From Pelagicoccus enzymogenes (GTDB lineage Bacteria; Verrucomicrobiota; Verrucomicrobiia; Opitutales; Opitutaceae): a stretch of DNA of 64,000 nucleotides. Location: NCBI RefSeq assembly GCF_014803405.1, contig NZ_JACYFG010000006.1, positions 503,501 to 567,500 of the forward strand, written 5' to 3'. Every line of letters begins with the position of its first letter. Within the stretch, counting starts at the first letter, position 1. Made by a program: the position numbers and the translations under genes. This document shows, one piece after another, positions 36,578 through 45,335 of this stretch. The notes under the pieces are model-generated. The model was not told the DNA's origin and ran no database searches. It saw nothing but the letters and a program-made list of their open reading frames with translations.

Positions 36578-37054
36578 TCACTCTTTCCATAACAGAACGT
36601 TCTCCTCGCCCTGCCATCTCCACCAATCCGGGCTCTCCACCAATCCCGCCCGCACCGGATTCATTTCCACGTAGGCCCACTTTTCTGAATACGAATCCCC
36701 GCTACGCAGCTGCGTATCCCAAAAATCCCGCTGCCAGGCGAAGCCCTCAAGCTTCCCCTCCCGCAGCGAACGACTCACCACCGACTTCCAGTAGCGTATC
36801 CATTTTCCAACAGGCGGAGCATCCACCACCCCCGGAGCGCAAAACAAATGAACATGGTCCGGCATCACCAGCCATCGACCCACCTGCCAATGATCAGCCT
36901 CCCTCCACGCTGAGCGAAGCGCTTCCACAAACAAGTCGTTGGCCATCACCGGAGCACGCCCCTTCGAGCAAACCGTCAGAAAAACGATCCGCGGCCGCTT
37001 GCCCTGATCGAAAAGCGGCATATGCGCCCGACGATTCCTATCAGGCAACAGCAT
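36578..37054 (-). CDS. REP-associated tyrosine transposase (RAYT)
   Basis: A 158-residue Y1 transposase. The HUH pair sits in 'LVMPDHVHLFCAP' (His67, His69) and the catalytic Tyr128 in 'WAYVEMNPVRAGLV', which is the RAYT signature. 'LWQRDFWD'-like spacing is kept ('FAWQRDFWDTQLRSGDSY'). RAYTs cut and paste REP sequences through single-stranded intermediates. All catalytic residues are present, so the protein is probably active. The ATG at 37054 is used; 37021 is an alternative, and the frame upstream of 37054 only reads through a REP. REP doublets flank it closely on both sides. Confidence 0.9.
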   Translation of the reverse strand: MLLPDRNRRAHMPLFDQGKRPRIVFLTVCSKGRAPVMANDLFVEALRSAWREADHWQVGRWLVMPDHVHLFCAPGVVDAPPVGKWIRYWKSVVSRSLREGKLEGFAWQRDFWDTQLRSGDSYSEKWAYVEMNPVRAGLVESPDWWRWQGEENVLLWKE

Positions 37055-37091
37055 GGACCGAAAATCCACCAAGCCACCCACAAACGCAACC

Positions 37092-37236
37092 CTGGAGGGA
37101 CGGGTTCCACCCGGTCCGCGCCAACCCAATCAAACACAACCCGATCAATCGCCCACCGATCCCCCTCCAACCCGATCCCAACATCACGGACGAGGTGGCA
37201 CTCGTCCCTCCAGCCCGTCGCCCCTCGTCCCTCCAA
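37092..37236 (+). repeat. REP doublet plus single arm at the 5' side of the RAYT gene
   Basis: Left arm CTGGAGGGACGGGTTCCACC then CGGTCCGCG; right arm GGACGAGGTGGCACTCGTCC then CTCCAG in inverse orientation, and an extra CCCCTCGTCCCTCCA at 37221. Left and right arms match the doublet at 36467 almost base for base. Confidence 0.85.
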
Positions 37237-37460
37237 TCCATCTTTCCCCCAAAACCACCCCTCACAAATCCCTACATCCGTGGTCTTCGGCTTGTAAAAA
37301 ACACCGGTAAAAACGGGGTAAACTCAACGTGACAAATCGGCGCCGGAGCTAAGTCACTGATTTAGAATTTCTTATTGATTTCCGGCCGACGACGCGGGGC
37401 AAAAGCCTCGTAAATCAAGTCCAAAAAAAAATTATTCACACGTTGACGACGCGGAAAAGC

Positions 37461-37507
37461 TCCCAATATCTTGTGGTCTTTCCAGAGTGGACCACACCAT
37501 ATTGTGG
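37461..37507 (+). promoter_or_regulatory. Pair of NrdR boxes upstream of nrdB
   Basis: Box 1 TCCCAATATCTTGTGG (37461-37476) and box 2 CCACACCATATTGTGG (37492-37507) each match the NrdR consensus ACACWATATATWGTGT at 12 of 16 positions. Their centres are 31 bp apart, the three-turn spacing known for cooperative NrdR binding. They lie 145-190 bp before the nrdB ATG and should overlap its promoter, giving dATP-sensitive repression. Confidence 0.8.
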
Positions 37508-37652
37508 TTAATACGAAGTGGATAAGTCGGAATAACTCCCGCTCGTCAGGGCGCAGGAGCTATGTTCTCTTTCCCACCCTCCCCATTCGGAATCCTCCCA
37601 CAACACACCTTAAACAAAGCCAAAACTGTCTCTACAGAGCTCGAATCAAACC

Positions 37653-38738
<1,086 letters not shown>

Positions 38739-38745
38739 TCGCCCC

Positions 38746-38770
38746 GTGGGAAGCGGCCTCGCGCCGCGAT
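38746..38770 (+). repeat. REP-like element, GTGGGAAGCGGC type
   Basis: GTGGGAAGCGGCCTCGCGCC then GCGAT; stem GCGGC/GCCGC. It differs by one base from the copy at 10394-10418, 28 kb away. Confidence 0.75.
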
Positions 38771-38783
38771 TCTCCCTCACACC

Positions 38784-38808
38784 AAGGCCCGCTTCAGGGC
38801 CTTTTTCC
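38784..38808 (+). terminator. Terminator or attenuator between nrdB and nrdA
   Basis: Stem AAGGCCC/GGGCCTT with loop GCTTCA, followed by TTTCCCGTTTCCC. It would cap nrdB transcripts and lower nrdA readthrough. Confidence 0.65.
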
Positions 38809-38840
38809 CGTTTCCCCACCCCATCATTTTCCAAAACCAC

Positions 38841-38868
38841 TTCGTGACTCTTCGTGCCCTTCGTGGGC
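38841..38868 (+). repeat. Phased TTCGTG leader repeat
   Basis: TTCGTG occurs three times, at 38841, 38851 and 38860 (10- and 9-bp steps), about 45-70 bases before the nrdA start. Confidence 0.45.
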
Positions 38869-38908
38869 AAAAACCTTCCACCACTCGCCAACCAACCTTC
38901 TCCACAAC

Positions 38909-41900
38909 ATGATCAATCCAAATCTCCAAGAAGACCTCGCCCTCAAACGAATCGTAGCCGCCTCCCGCGAGAAGTCCCACGGCTTCGACTGGCGCTCCGG
39001 CTTGGGCGACACCGACACCCAACGCGCCGCCATCAACGTCGTCACCCACGAGGGCGAAGCCACCTTCAACCTTTCCGAAATCGTCGACACCATCGGCAAC
39101 GCCCTTGCCAACGTCCTCCTCTCCAAGAACGAGACCAACGTCTTCAACGAAGAAAACCGCGAGTGGGTCTGCTCCGTCGCCCGCCAAGTCTGCGACAAGC
39201 TCGAATCCAAGTCCCCTGAAACACTCGAGTCCCGCGTCGGTCTCAGCGAACTCTACGACCTCATCGAAAACACGCTCGTAGACAACAACGCCTACGACGT
39301 CGCCAAGTCGATGCTCATCAACCGTCAGCGCAAGCTCGTCGCCGACAAAACCGCAGGACTCAAACACGTGCGCCTCATCCGCCGCGACCGCAAGGTCGTC
39401 CCCTGGAAGCAAGAGAAGATCGAAATCGCCGTCCGCCGCGCCTTCCTCTCCCTCGAGCTCAACTCCGACCCCGCCGTCCAAGTCGCCGAGGCCGTCACCG
39501 AGCGCGTGCAAGCCTCCGCCCACGCCTTCGTCGAGATCGAAGAAGTCCAGGACATCGTCCAGGAAGAGCTCATGCGCCAAGGCCACTTCAAGGTAGCCGC
39601 CCACTACGTGCTCTACCGCGAAGAGCGCCGCCAGATGCGCGAGCAAGAAGCCCTCCAGCTCGCCAACGCCACCGAGCAAGACTCCATGGTCGTGGTCAAG
39701 AAGGCCGACGGCACCACCTACTTCTGGGACGGCATCGACCTCAAGAAGCGCATCGAGTTCGCCTCCATCGGCCTCGACCTCTGCCTCGACGCCGAACAAA
39801 TCGAGACCGAGCTCCGCCGCGCCATCTTCGACGAGATCTCCGAAGCCGACCTCGAGAAGACCATCACCCTCAACGCTCGCACCCTCATCGAGCAAGACGC
39901 CGACTTCGCCAAGTTCGCCGCCCGCATCAAGCTTTCCTACATGTACGAGGAGACCCTCGGCTGGGACATCGTCCGCGACGGCATCGCCGCCATCAAGAGC
40001 TTCCACCAAAAGAAGTTCAAGGAGTACGTCCGTCACGGCATCATGATCGGCCGCCTTAATCCCAAGCTCAAGGAGTACGACATCGCCAAGCTAGCCCGTA
40101 CCCTCGACCCCTCCGCCGACCTCGAGTTCGACTACCTCGGCATCCAGACCCTCTACGACCGCTACCTCATCGTCGACAAGACCCAGAAGAAGCAGCGTCG
40201 CATCGAGACGCCCCAGTTCTTCTGGATGCGCGTCGCCATGGGCCTATTCCACGCCGAAGAAGACTCCAACGAAAAGGCCAAGACCCTCTACCGTCTCTAC
40301 AAGTCCCGCCGCTTCTGCAGCTCCACTCCCACCCTCTTCAACTCCGGCACCTGCCACAGCCAGCTCTCCAGCTGCTACCTCTACTACGTTGAAGACTCCA
40401 TCGAAGGCATCATGCAGCGCGGCATCGCCGACAACGCCTACCTCTCCAAGTGGGCAGGCGGCCTCGGCGGATCCTGGACCGCAGTCCGCGGTACCGGCTC
40501 CTACATCGGCGGCACCAACGGCGAGTCCCAAGGCATCGTCCCCTTCCTCAAGCTGCACAACGACCAGCTCATCGCCGTCAACCAAGGCGGCAAGCGCCGC
40601 GGCTCCGGCTGCGCCTACCTGGAAACCTGGCACAACGACCTCTACGACTTCCTCGAGCTGCGCAAGAACACCGGCGACGACCGTCGTCGCTGCCACGACA
40701 TGAACACCGCCAACTGGATTCCAGACCTCTTCATGAAGCGCATGGAAGCCCGCCAGTCCTGGTCCTTCTTCCGCTCCTCCGAAGTCCCCGAGCTGCACGA
40801 CCTCTACGGCGAAGCCTTCGAAAAGAAGTACATCGAGTACGAAGCCAAGGCCGCCAAGGGCGAGATCTGGTCCAAGGAAGTTCCCGCCATCGAAGTTTGG
40901 AAAAACATGCTCCGGATGATCTTCGAAACCGGCCACCCATGGATCACCTTCAAGGACCCCTGCAACGTGCGCTCCCCCCAGGACCACGTCGGCGTCGTGC
41001 ACAGCTCCAACCTCTGCACCGAGATCACCCTCAACACTTCCCAGGAAGAAACCGCCGTCTGTAACCTCGGTTCCGTCGTGCTCGACCAGCACCTCGACAA
41101 GGACGGCAAGATCGACCACAAGAAGCTCCGCGAGACCGTCCAGACCGCCATCCGCGCCCTCGACAACGTCATCGACATCAACTTCTACCCAACCGAAGCG
41201 GCCCGCCTCTCCAACTCCCGCCACCGCCCCATCGGCCTCGGCATCATGGGACTGCAGAACTGCCTCTACCAGCGCAACACGCCCTTCGCCTCCCAAGAAG
41301 CCGTCGAGTTCAACGACGAGATCATGGAAGCCGTGGCCTACTACGCCATCGAAGCCTCCTCCGATCTCGCCGCCGAACGCGGCACCTACCAGAGCTACAA
41401 AGGCTCCAAGTGGGATCGCGGCCTCCTCCCGCAGGACACCATTGACCTGCTCGAGAAAGAACGCGGCACCGAAGTCGACGTCCCCCGCGGCGGCAAGATG
41501 GACTGGACTCCCGTCCGCGAGAAGATCGCCAAGCACGGCATGCGCAACTCCAACGTCATGGCCATCGCTCCCACCGCGACCATCTCGAACATCACCGGCA
41601 CCTCCCCCTGTATCGAGCCCGGCTACAAGAACCTCTTCGTCAAGAGCAACCTCTCCGGCGAGTTCATCATCCTCAACCAGCACCTCGTCCGCGACCTCAA
41701 GGAACGCGGCCTCTGGGACGCTGAGATGCGCGACAACCTCAAGTACTTCGACGGCGAGCTCGACGAGATCGAAAACATCCCCGACGACCTCAAGGCCAAG
41801 TACAAGACCGCCTTCTCCATCGACTACAGCTGGCTCGTACTGGCAGCCGCCCGCCGCCAAAAGTGGATCGACCAATCGCAGAGCGTGAACCTCTTCATCG

Positions 41901-42097
41901 CCAGCCCGGACATGAAGACCCTGTCTCACATGTACCGTGCCGCTTGGCGCCACGGCCTCAAGACTACCTACTACCTCCGCAGCCTCGGCGCCTCCACCAT
42001 CGAGAAAGCCACGGTAGGAGCGAAGAAGGAAGTCCGCGGCATCGTCGGCGGCAAAGCCACCGCGGCTGAGCCTGAAATCTGCGAATCGTGTCAATGA
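38909..42097 (+). CDS. nrdA: Ribonucleotide reductase alpha subunit with multiple ATP cones
   Basis: A 1062-residue class I catalytic subunit. The frame is open far upstream inside nrdB, but coding similarity starts at the ATG at 38909. Residues about 45-345 hold three consecutive ATP-cone-like domains, the first degenerate; multiple cones are typical of the chlamydial class Ic partner. Active-site residues are present: 'NSGTCHSQLSSC', 'SSNLCTEI', 'AVCNLGSV', and the radical-path Tyr pair in 'KTTYYLRS'. The C-terminal redox pair is 'ICESCQ' at the very end. It reduces NDPs to dNDPs with NrdB. A 34-codon ORF overlaps its stop (ATGA) and repeats ICESCQ. Confidence 0.93.
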   Translation: MINPNLQEDLALKRIVAASREKSHGFDWRSGLGDTDTQRAAINVVTHEGEATFNLSEIVDTIGNALANVLLSKNETNVFNEENREWVCSVARQVCDKLESKSPETLESRVGLSELYDLIENTLVDNNAYDVAKSMLINRQRKLVADKTAGLKHVRLIRRDRKVVPWKQEKIEIAVRRAFLSLELNSDPAVQVAEAVTERVQASAHAFVEIEEVQDIVQEELMRQGHFKVAAHYVLYREERRQMREQEALQLANATEQDSMVVVKKADGTTYFWDGIDLKKRIEFASIGLDLCLDAEQIETELRRAIFDEISEADLEKTITLNARTLIEQDADFAKFAARIKLSYMYEETLGWDIVRDGIAAIKSFHQKKFKEYVRHGIMIGRLNPKLKEYDIAKLARTLDPSADLEFDYLGIQTLYDRYLIVDKTQKKQRRIETPQFFWMRVAMGLFHAEEDSNEKAKTLYRLYKSRRFCSSTPTLFNSGTCHSQLSSCYLYYVEDSIEGIMQRGIADNAYLSKWAGGLGGSWTAVRGTGSYIGGTNGESQGIVPFLKLHNDQLIAVNQGGKRRGSGCAYLETWHNDLYDFLELRKNTGDDRRRCHDMNTANWIPDLFMKRMEARQSWSFFRSSEVPELHDLYGEAFEKKYIEYEAKAAKGEIWSKEVPAIEVWKNMLRMIFETGHPWITFKDPCNVRSPQDHVGVVHSSNLCTEITLNTSQEETAVCNLGSVVLDQHLDKDGKIDHKKLRETVQTAIRALDNVIDINFYPTEAARLSNSRHRPIGLGIMGLQNCLYQRNTPFASQEAVEFNDEIMEAVAYYAIEASSDLAAERGTYQSYKGSKWDRGLLPQDTIDLLEKERGTEVDVPRGGKMDWTPVREKIAKHGMRNSNVMAIAPTATISNITGTSPCIEPGYKNLFVKSNLSGEFIILNQHLVRDLKERGLWDAEMRDNLKYFDGELDEIENIPDDLKAKYKTAFSIDYSWLVLAAARRQKWIDQSQSVNLFIASPDMKTLSHMYRAAWRHGLKTTYYLRSLGASTIEKATVGAKKEVRGIVGGKATAAEPEICESCQ

Positions 42098-42195
42098 TTC
42101 ACAGAGTTCAGGGAACCTGTACCGAGGAGCTCCGCGACGACACCCGACTTCGAGTGAACACGAGAACAAAGGCAATTTGCGAGAGCTGCCAGTAG
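42094..42195 (+). CDS. 33-residue ORF overlapping nrdA stop, ending in a second ICESCQ
   Basis: The ATG lies inside the nrdA stop region (ATGA), in the -1 frame relative to nrdA. The peptide is basic in its second half ('TRLRVNTRTK') and ends AICESCQ, the same six residues as NrdA, but written ATT TGC GAG AGC TGC CAG against ATC TGC GAA TCG TGT CAA. The Ser codons AGC and TCG cannot interconvert by one substitution, so the match is at protein level, not a fresh DNA duplication. A terminator follows at 42218. It could be a coupled small protein, the end of a -1 frameshifted NrdA, or a relic of an older gene end. Confidence 0.55.
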   Translation: MIHRVQGTCTEELRDDTRLRVNTRTKAICESCQ

Positions 42196-42217
42196 GCGGG
42201 CCTAAATCAACTCTTCC

Positions 42218-42253
42218 AAAGCCTCGCACCCTAATCCAGTGCGGGGCTTTTTT
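42218..42253 (+). terminator. Rho-independent terminator after nrdA
   Basis: Stem AAAGCC.CGCAC / GTGCG.GGCTTT with a mismatch and a 9-base loop, followed by six T in all. It lies after the small overlapping ORF, not directly after nrdA, so the ORF is inside the transcript. Confidence 0.85.
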
Positions 42254-42287
42254 CCAAACTCCTGTATCGAGCAAACAACTCACAACC

Positions 42288-42809
42288 ATGCCCGAAACCC
42301 AGTACGTTATAGTGCCCTTAGATCCCAGAAGGCACGACCGAGAATCATTCATTTGCGAAGAGCTCGAACTCAACGAATACCTCAAAAAGCGGGCCCGCAA
42401 AGAAGCAGAGGCAAAAACCTCAACTTGCTTTGTCATCACAACCGAATCCGCTCCATCTAGCATTCTTGGTTACTACACCCTCTCAAACGCCAGTATCGCC
42501 TCAACGGACCTTCCCCAGAAATTCCTAAAACGCCTGCCAAGATACGAACGAATTCCCGTCACCTTACTGGGGCGAATCGCTAGAGACGTGGGCACCAAAG
42601 GAACTGACGTCGGTAAAATGCTGATGATGAGTGCCCTTGAGCAGTCCCTAAAAGCCTCTAAGTCAGCAGGATCTGCCGCACTCGTTCTCGATCCCAAAAA
42701 CGACAAAGTAGCGAGTATCTACAAAAGCTGGGGCTTCGAACGACTTGAAAACAAACAGATGTTCCTACCAATGAAAGACATCGAAAAATTCATCGAAGTC
42801 GCGACCTAA
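42288..42809 (+). CDS. GNAT acetyltransferase, TacT-like toxin
   Basis: A 173-residue GNAT protein. Its start 'MPETQYVIVPLDPRRHDRES' precedes 'FICEELELNEYLKKRARKEA', which resembles the 'fdCG...LN.yL..A.q' opening of TacT-type toxins. The acetyl-CoA region is 'LLGRIARDVGTKGTDVGKML', and the last strand has 'YKSWGFERLENKQMFLPM'. TacT enzymes acetylate charged tRNAs and stop translation. Its partner would be the DUF1778 protein on the other strand: the two stops overlap by four bases in a tail-to-tail arrangement, unlike the usual co-directional antitoxin-toxin order. Confidence 0.8.
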   Translation: MPETQYVIVPLDPRRHDRESFICEELELNEYLKKRARKEAEAKTSTCFVITTESAPSSILGYYTLSNASIASTDLPQKFLKRLPRYERIPVTLLGRIARDVGTKGTDVGKMLMMSALEQSLKASKSAGSAALVLDPKNDKVASIYKSWGFERLENKQMFLPMKDIEKFIEVAT

Positions 42810-43102
42810 GCTTCTTTCACGTTTTCTTTGTAAGCCTTCCAAGCAGCAACAAACTCGGGCGTAGGCTCCCTCGGCGGAGCCAACAATGCCTCTGCAAACC
42901 TCAAAGAATCCTCGGCGTTAAGCTGGATAACACGCTCTTGCTCAATCACCTCCAACGCCGCCTCTCGGAGGCGCATCTTAACGAAAGCCGAAACCGAAAT
43001 ACCCGACAGCGCCGCAGCCTTCTCAATCAACTGCTTATCCTCCGGACGAATCCGAGTCGCCAACCTTTCAGTTTCAGCTTTCACGACTGATTTGTACGTC
43101 AT
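42806..43102 (-). CDS. DUF1778 ribbon-helix-helix antitoxin, TacA-like
   Basis: A 98-residue protein. Residues 10-50 form the RHH region: 'ERLATRIRPEDKQLIEKAAA' then 'LSGISVSAFVKMRLREAALE', the standard DUF1778/TacA pattern. The C-terminus ('LLAPPREPTPEFVAAWKAYK') matches the tail that wraps and blocks the TacT toxin. It is convergent with the GNAT gene with overlapping stops. Normally one promoter repressed by TacA drives both genes; here each must have its own. Confidence 0.82.
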   Translation of the reverse strand: MTYKSVVKAETERLATRIRPEDKQLIEKAAALSGISVSAFVKMRLREAALEVIEQERVIQLNAEDSLRFAEALLAPPREPTPEFVAAWKAYKENVKEA

Positions 43103-43142
43103 TTAGACACACAAACTCAAGCCTAAATTCCGACCTCGAGAA

Positions 43143-44048
43143 ATGAATCCGCCTCTCCCTCCCGAAAAACTCATCCACTATACCAACGCCAAAGTAGCTG
43201 CTTCGATTCTGCTGAACAAAGAGCTATGGCTTTCAAATGCCCGCGACATGAACGACATCTCAGAAATCGAGCATGGATGGAGAATCCTCGAGACTAACAG
43301 TGGTATCGCGAGAGCGATCGACAAATTCGGTCTACGCGAGAATCTCGAAAGCTGGGAGAATGATTTCATGCAAAACACCTTTTTCTCCTGTTTCTCCCAA
43401 TTCAAAGGCGACCATGAGGAGCGTGACGGACGCCTCTCAATGTGGAGGGGCTACGGAGGTGAGCATCCAGTAGGAATCATTTTCAATACACAAGTACTGC
43501 AAGGCTTACTGGGGCATTCGGTTCACAGCTTCCGGCTAGACAAGGTCTCCTACGATCAAAACGAACAACGAGATAAGGTGCTAGCAGCCGTCGATGTACA
43601 TGCCCCAACAACAGAGAAAGACCCGATCAAGATAATGGACGCGCTTCAGCCCATTTTCTACCAGCTCCCCTTCTTCACCAAACACCCCGGATTCGAAGAA
43701 GAACAAGAGTGGCGACTTCTATACAATACGTATCACGATACAGATAAGGTAGCCCCCTTCGAACCCACAATAACAAATGAGTGGATGCTCGATGATGAAG
43801 CTAATCCGATCCGGAGAGTCGCAAAGCTAAAACTAACCAAAATACGAGATCCGGAAGCGGCGAATCCTATCAACGATGGGGACTCCCGCGACCTAATACC
43901 TGAAATCATAATTGGCCCCATGCCCGAATATAATCAGTGTAAAATCGCAAAAACCCTTCAGAATATCGCCGACGACTCAGTTTTTAATAATATAATAATC
44001 AATCGCTCCCAGATACCTTATAGAAACAGATCCAATAGAGCACGATGA
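43143..44048 (+). CDS. DUF2971 family protein
   Basis: A 301-residue soluble protein with the DUF2971 pattern: 'LIHYTNAKVAASILLNKELW' near the start, 'SNARDMNDISEIEHGW', 'FFSCFSQFKGDHEERDGRLS' and 'MWRGYGGEHPVGIIFN'. DUF2971 genes are frequent in bacterial defence islands, but the biochemical role is not established. The gene starts 40 bp upstream of, and divergent from, the TacA-like gene. It is followed by the first copy of the 30-bp direct repeat. Confidence 0.8.
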   Translation: MNPPLPPEKLIHYTNAKVAASILLNKELWLSNARDMNDISEIEHGWRILETNSGIARAIDKFGLRENLESWENDFMQNTFFSCFSQFKGDHEERDGRLSMWRGYGGEHPVGIIFNTQVLQGLLGHSVHSFRLDKVSYDQNEQRDKVLAAVDVHAPTTEKDPIKIMDALQPIFYQLPFFTKHPGFEEEQEWRLLYNTYHDTDKVAPFEPTITNEWMLDDEANPIRRVAKLKLTKIRDPEAANPINDGDSRDLIPEIIIGPMPEYNQCKIAKTLQNIADDSVFNNIIINRSQIPYRNRSNRAR

Positions 44049-44074
44049 ACCTAAACACGAGGAAAGCAAAATGA

Positions 44075-44104
44075 GGTCAGCTCTTAAATCTTGATATACG
44101 CCCC
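44075..44104 (+). repeat. 30-bp direct repeat, copy 1
   Basis: GGTCAG, then CTCTTAAATCTTGAT, then ATACGCCCC. 26 of 30 positions equal the copy at 46978-47007. It contains the presumed TTG start of the RES gene. Confidence 0.75.
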
Positions 44105-44759
44105 GACCTACTCTCCTAAGCACCAACGCGAGCTGTTACCTCGCCCCACCAAAAAAACTAACTCTTGCCCCTTATGTCCACACCCCGAATTCGAGGCTTT
44201 CTGCCGCCGCCTCCAAGGCCGCCCCAAAGGATCTAGCGAACAGTTCCAAGGAACGCTCTTTAGATTCGTTCATCCTCGCTACTCCTCGGGAATGGACGCA
44301 ACGAGCGGAATGGGAGCACTCAAGGTCTCTGGTCGCTGGCATCCCCAAGGCAGGTTCCCCTGCCTCTACACCTCAACAACACCGGAAACCGCCCTGCAAG
44401 AGATGTTGGCAGCCAATCGCTACAACCGCCTTCAGGACCATCGCTCGCTTCCGTCGACCCTTGTCGACATACGAGCCGAACTCTTTCACCTCCTGGACCT
44501 CACCAACGGAAAGCTTCGCCAACGCCTGAGATTATCCAACATCGCGATCCAAAACTGCGACTGGCGCAATACGAACCGCTTTGACAGGGCGGAAGCCATC
44601 ACCCAAGCCTTAGGCAGGGCCGCATTCGATCTCGGATACGAAGGCATCATTGCTCCATCAACTACGAGTAATCCAAACGGGCGAAACGTAGTGATCTTTC
44701 CAGGCAAGCTCCTGCGTTCCGAAAGTATCAAATTGCTCACTCCCATTCCCAACACCTAA
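44091..44759 (+). CDS. RES-domain toxin
   Basis: A 222-residue protein. The RES domain has 'GTLFRFVHPRYSS' and 'GALKVSGRWHPQG', the Arg- and Trp-containing signature, then 'CLYTSTTPETALQEML' and the terminal 'NPNGRNVVIFPGKLL'. RES toxins degrade NAD+ and are neutralised by an Xre-type antitoxin. The only in-frame start is a TTG at 44091 lying inside the direct repeat, so the true start or the effect of the repeat on expression is uncertain. The antitoxin follows, which is the reverse of the usual Xre-then-RES order. Confidence 0.82.
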   Translation: MIYAPTYSPKHQRELLPRPTKKTNSCPLCPHPEFEAFCRRLQGRPKGSSEQFQGTLFRFVHPRYSSGMDATSGMGALKVSGRWHPQGRFPCLYTSTTPETALQEMLAANRYNRLQDHRSLPSTLVDIRAELFHLLDLTNGKLRQRLRLSNIAIQNCDWRNTNRFDRAEAITQALGRAAFDLGYEGIIAPSTTSNPNGRNVVIFPGKLLRSESIKLLTPIPNT

Positions 44760-44779
44760 AAGTGGAATTTTCCACTTTT
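44758..44779. promoter_or_regulatory. 22-bp inverted repeat between RES and Xre genes
   Basis: AAAAGTGGAA-TT-TTCCACTTTT, ten perfect base pairs with a two-base centre, overlapping the RES stop codon. It is AT-rich and not a good terminator; more likely an operator for the Xre protein or an internal promoter element. Confidence 0.55.
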
Positions 44780-44834
44780 CTTTCAAACAAGCTGATGCTA
44801 GGGTCGTTGATCAAAGAAGAAGGACCGAAACAAG

Positions 44835-45188
44835 ATGATCAGCGAACTCGACACTAAGCCCCTCAACGCGGCGACACTTAAGGAGCTGAGAAAGACCGTC
44901 CAGCTCAACCAGCAAAAGTTCGCCAAGCTGAGCAACAACTCCCGTGAGACGCTCATCACCTTCGAAAAGACCGGTCGCGTATCGAAAGGTGCGAAGCGCG
45001 GGATAACAGAGGCGGTCAGACTCATCGAGGCCCTCAGCGAGATCATCGAACCCAAGAACATCGCAAGTTGGCTAACCACGACCAATCCCAATCTCCGAAA
45101 CAAGTCCCCTTTAGACCTGATCGAAGAAGGCCGCGTCGACATCATCTGGTCCATAATCGAAGAAACCCGCCAAGGCACCTTCGCCTAA
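44835..45188 (+). CDS. Xre/MbcA-type antitoxin of the RES pair
   Basis: A 117-residue protein with an N-terminal helix-turn-helix ('LKELRKTVQLNQQKFAKLSN' then 'NSRETLITFEKTGRVSKGAK') and a C-terminal toxin-binding (DUF2384-like) part, 'SPLDLIEEGRVDIIWSIIEE'. The latter ends in a short 'TRQGTFA' tail that would insert into the RES active site. A ribosome site GAAGAAGGA precedes the ATG. It is probably able to repress its own expression at the palindrome upstream. Confidence 0.82.
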   Translation: MISELDTKPLNAATLKELRKTVQLNQQKFAKLSNNSRETLITFEKTGRVSKGAKRGITEAVRLIEALSEIIEPKNIASWLTTTNPNLRNKSPLDLIEEGRVDIIWSIIEETRQGTFA

Positions 45189-45335
45189 AACAAGCGAGGC
45201 CAACTCCCGGACGCTTCAGGAGTATTGGCATTCAGAAAAGACGACATGGGAGGCGTTGCTATCTTAAGGGCCCGTTCCTAGAGGGTGACCTCGGTCTTGA
45301 ACTCCGAGGGCGGCTCCCCTTTTGTGACTCACAAA

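Noticed and set aside
37092-37129. N-terminal extension of the RAYT frame
   Set aside because: The first 12 codons merely translate the REP arm; family similarity starts after the later ATGs.
42014-42036. GTAGGAGCGAAGAAGG in nrdA, like a REP head
   Set aside because: No palindrome follows, and the encoded KATVGAKKEV looks like normal NrdA sequence.
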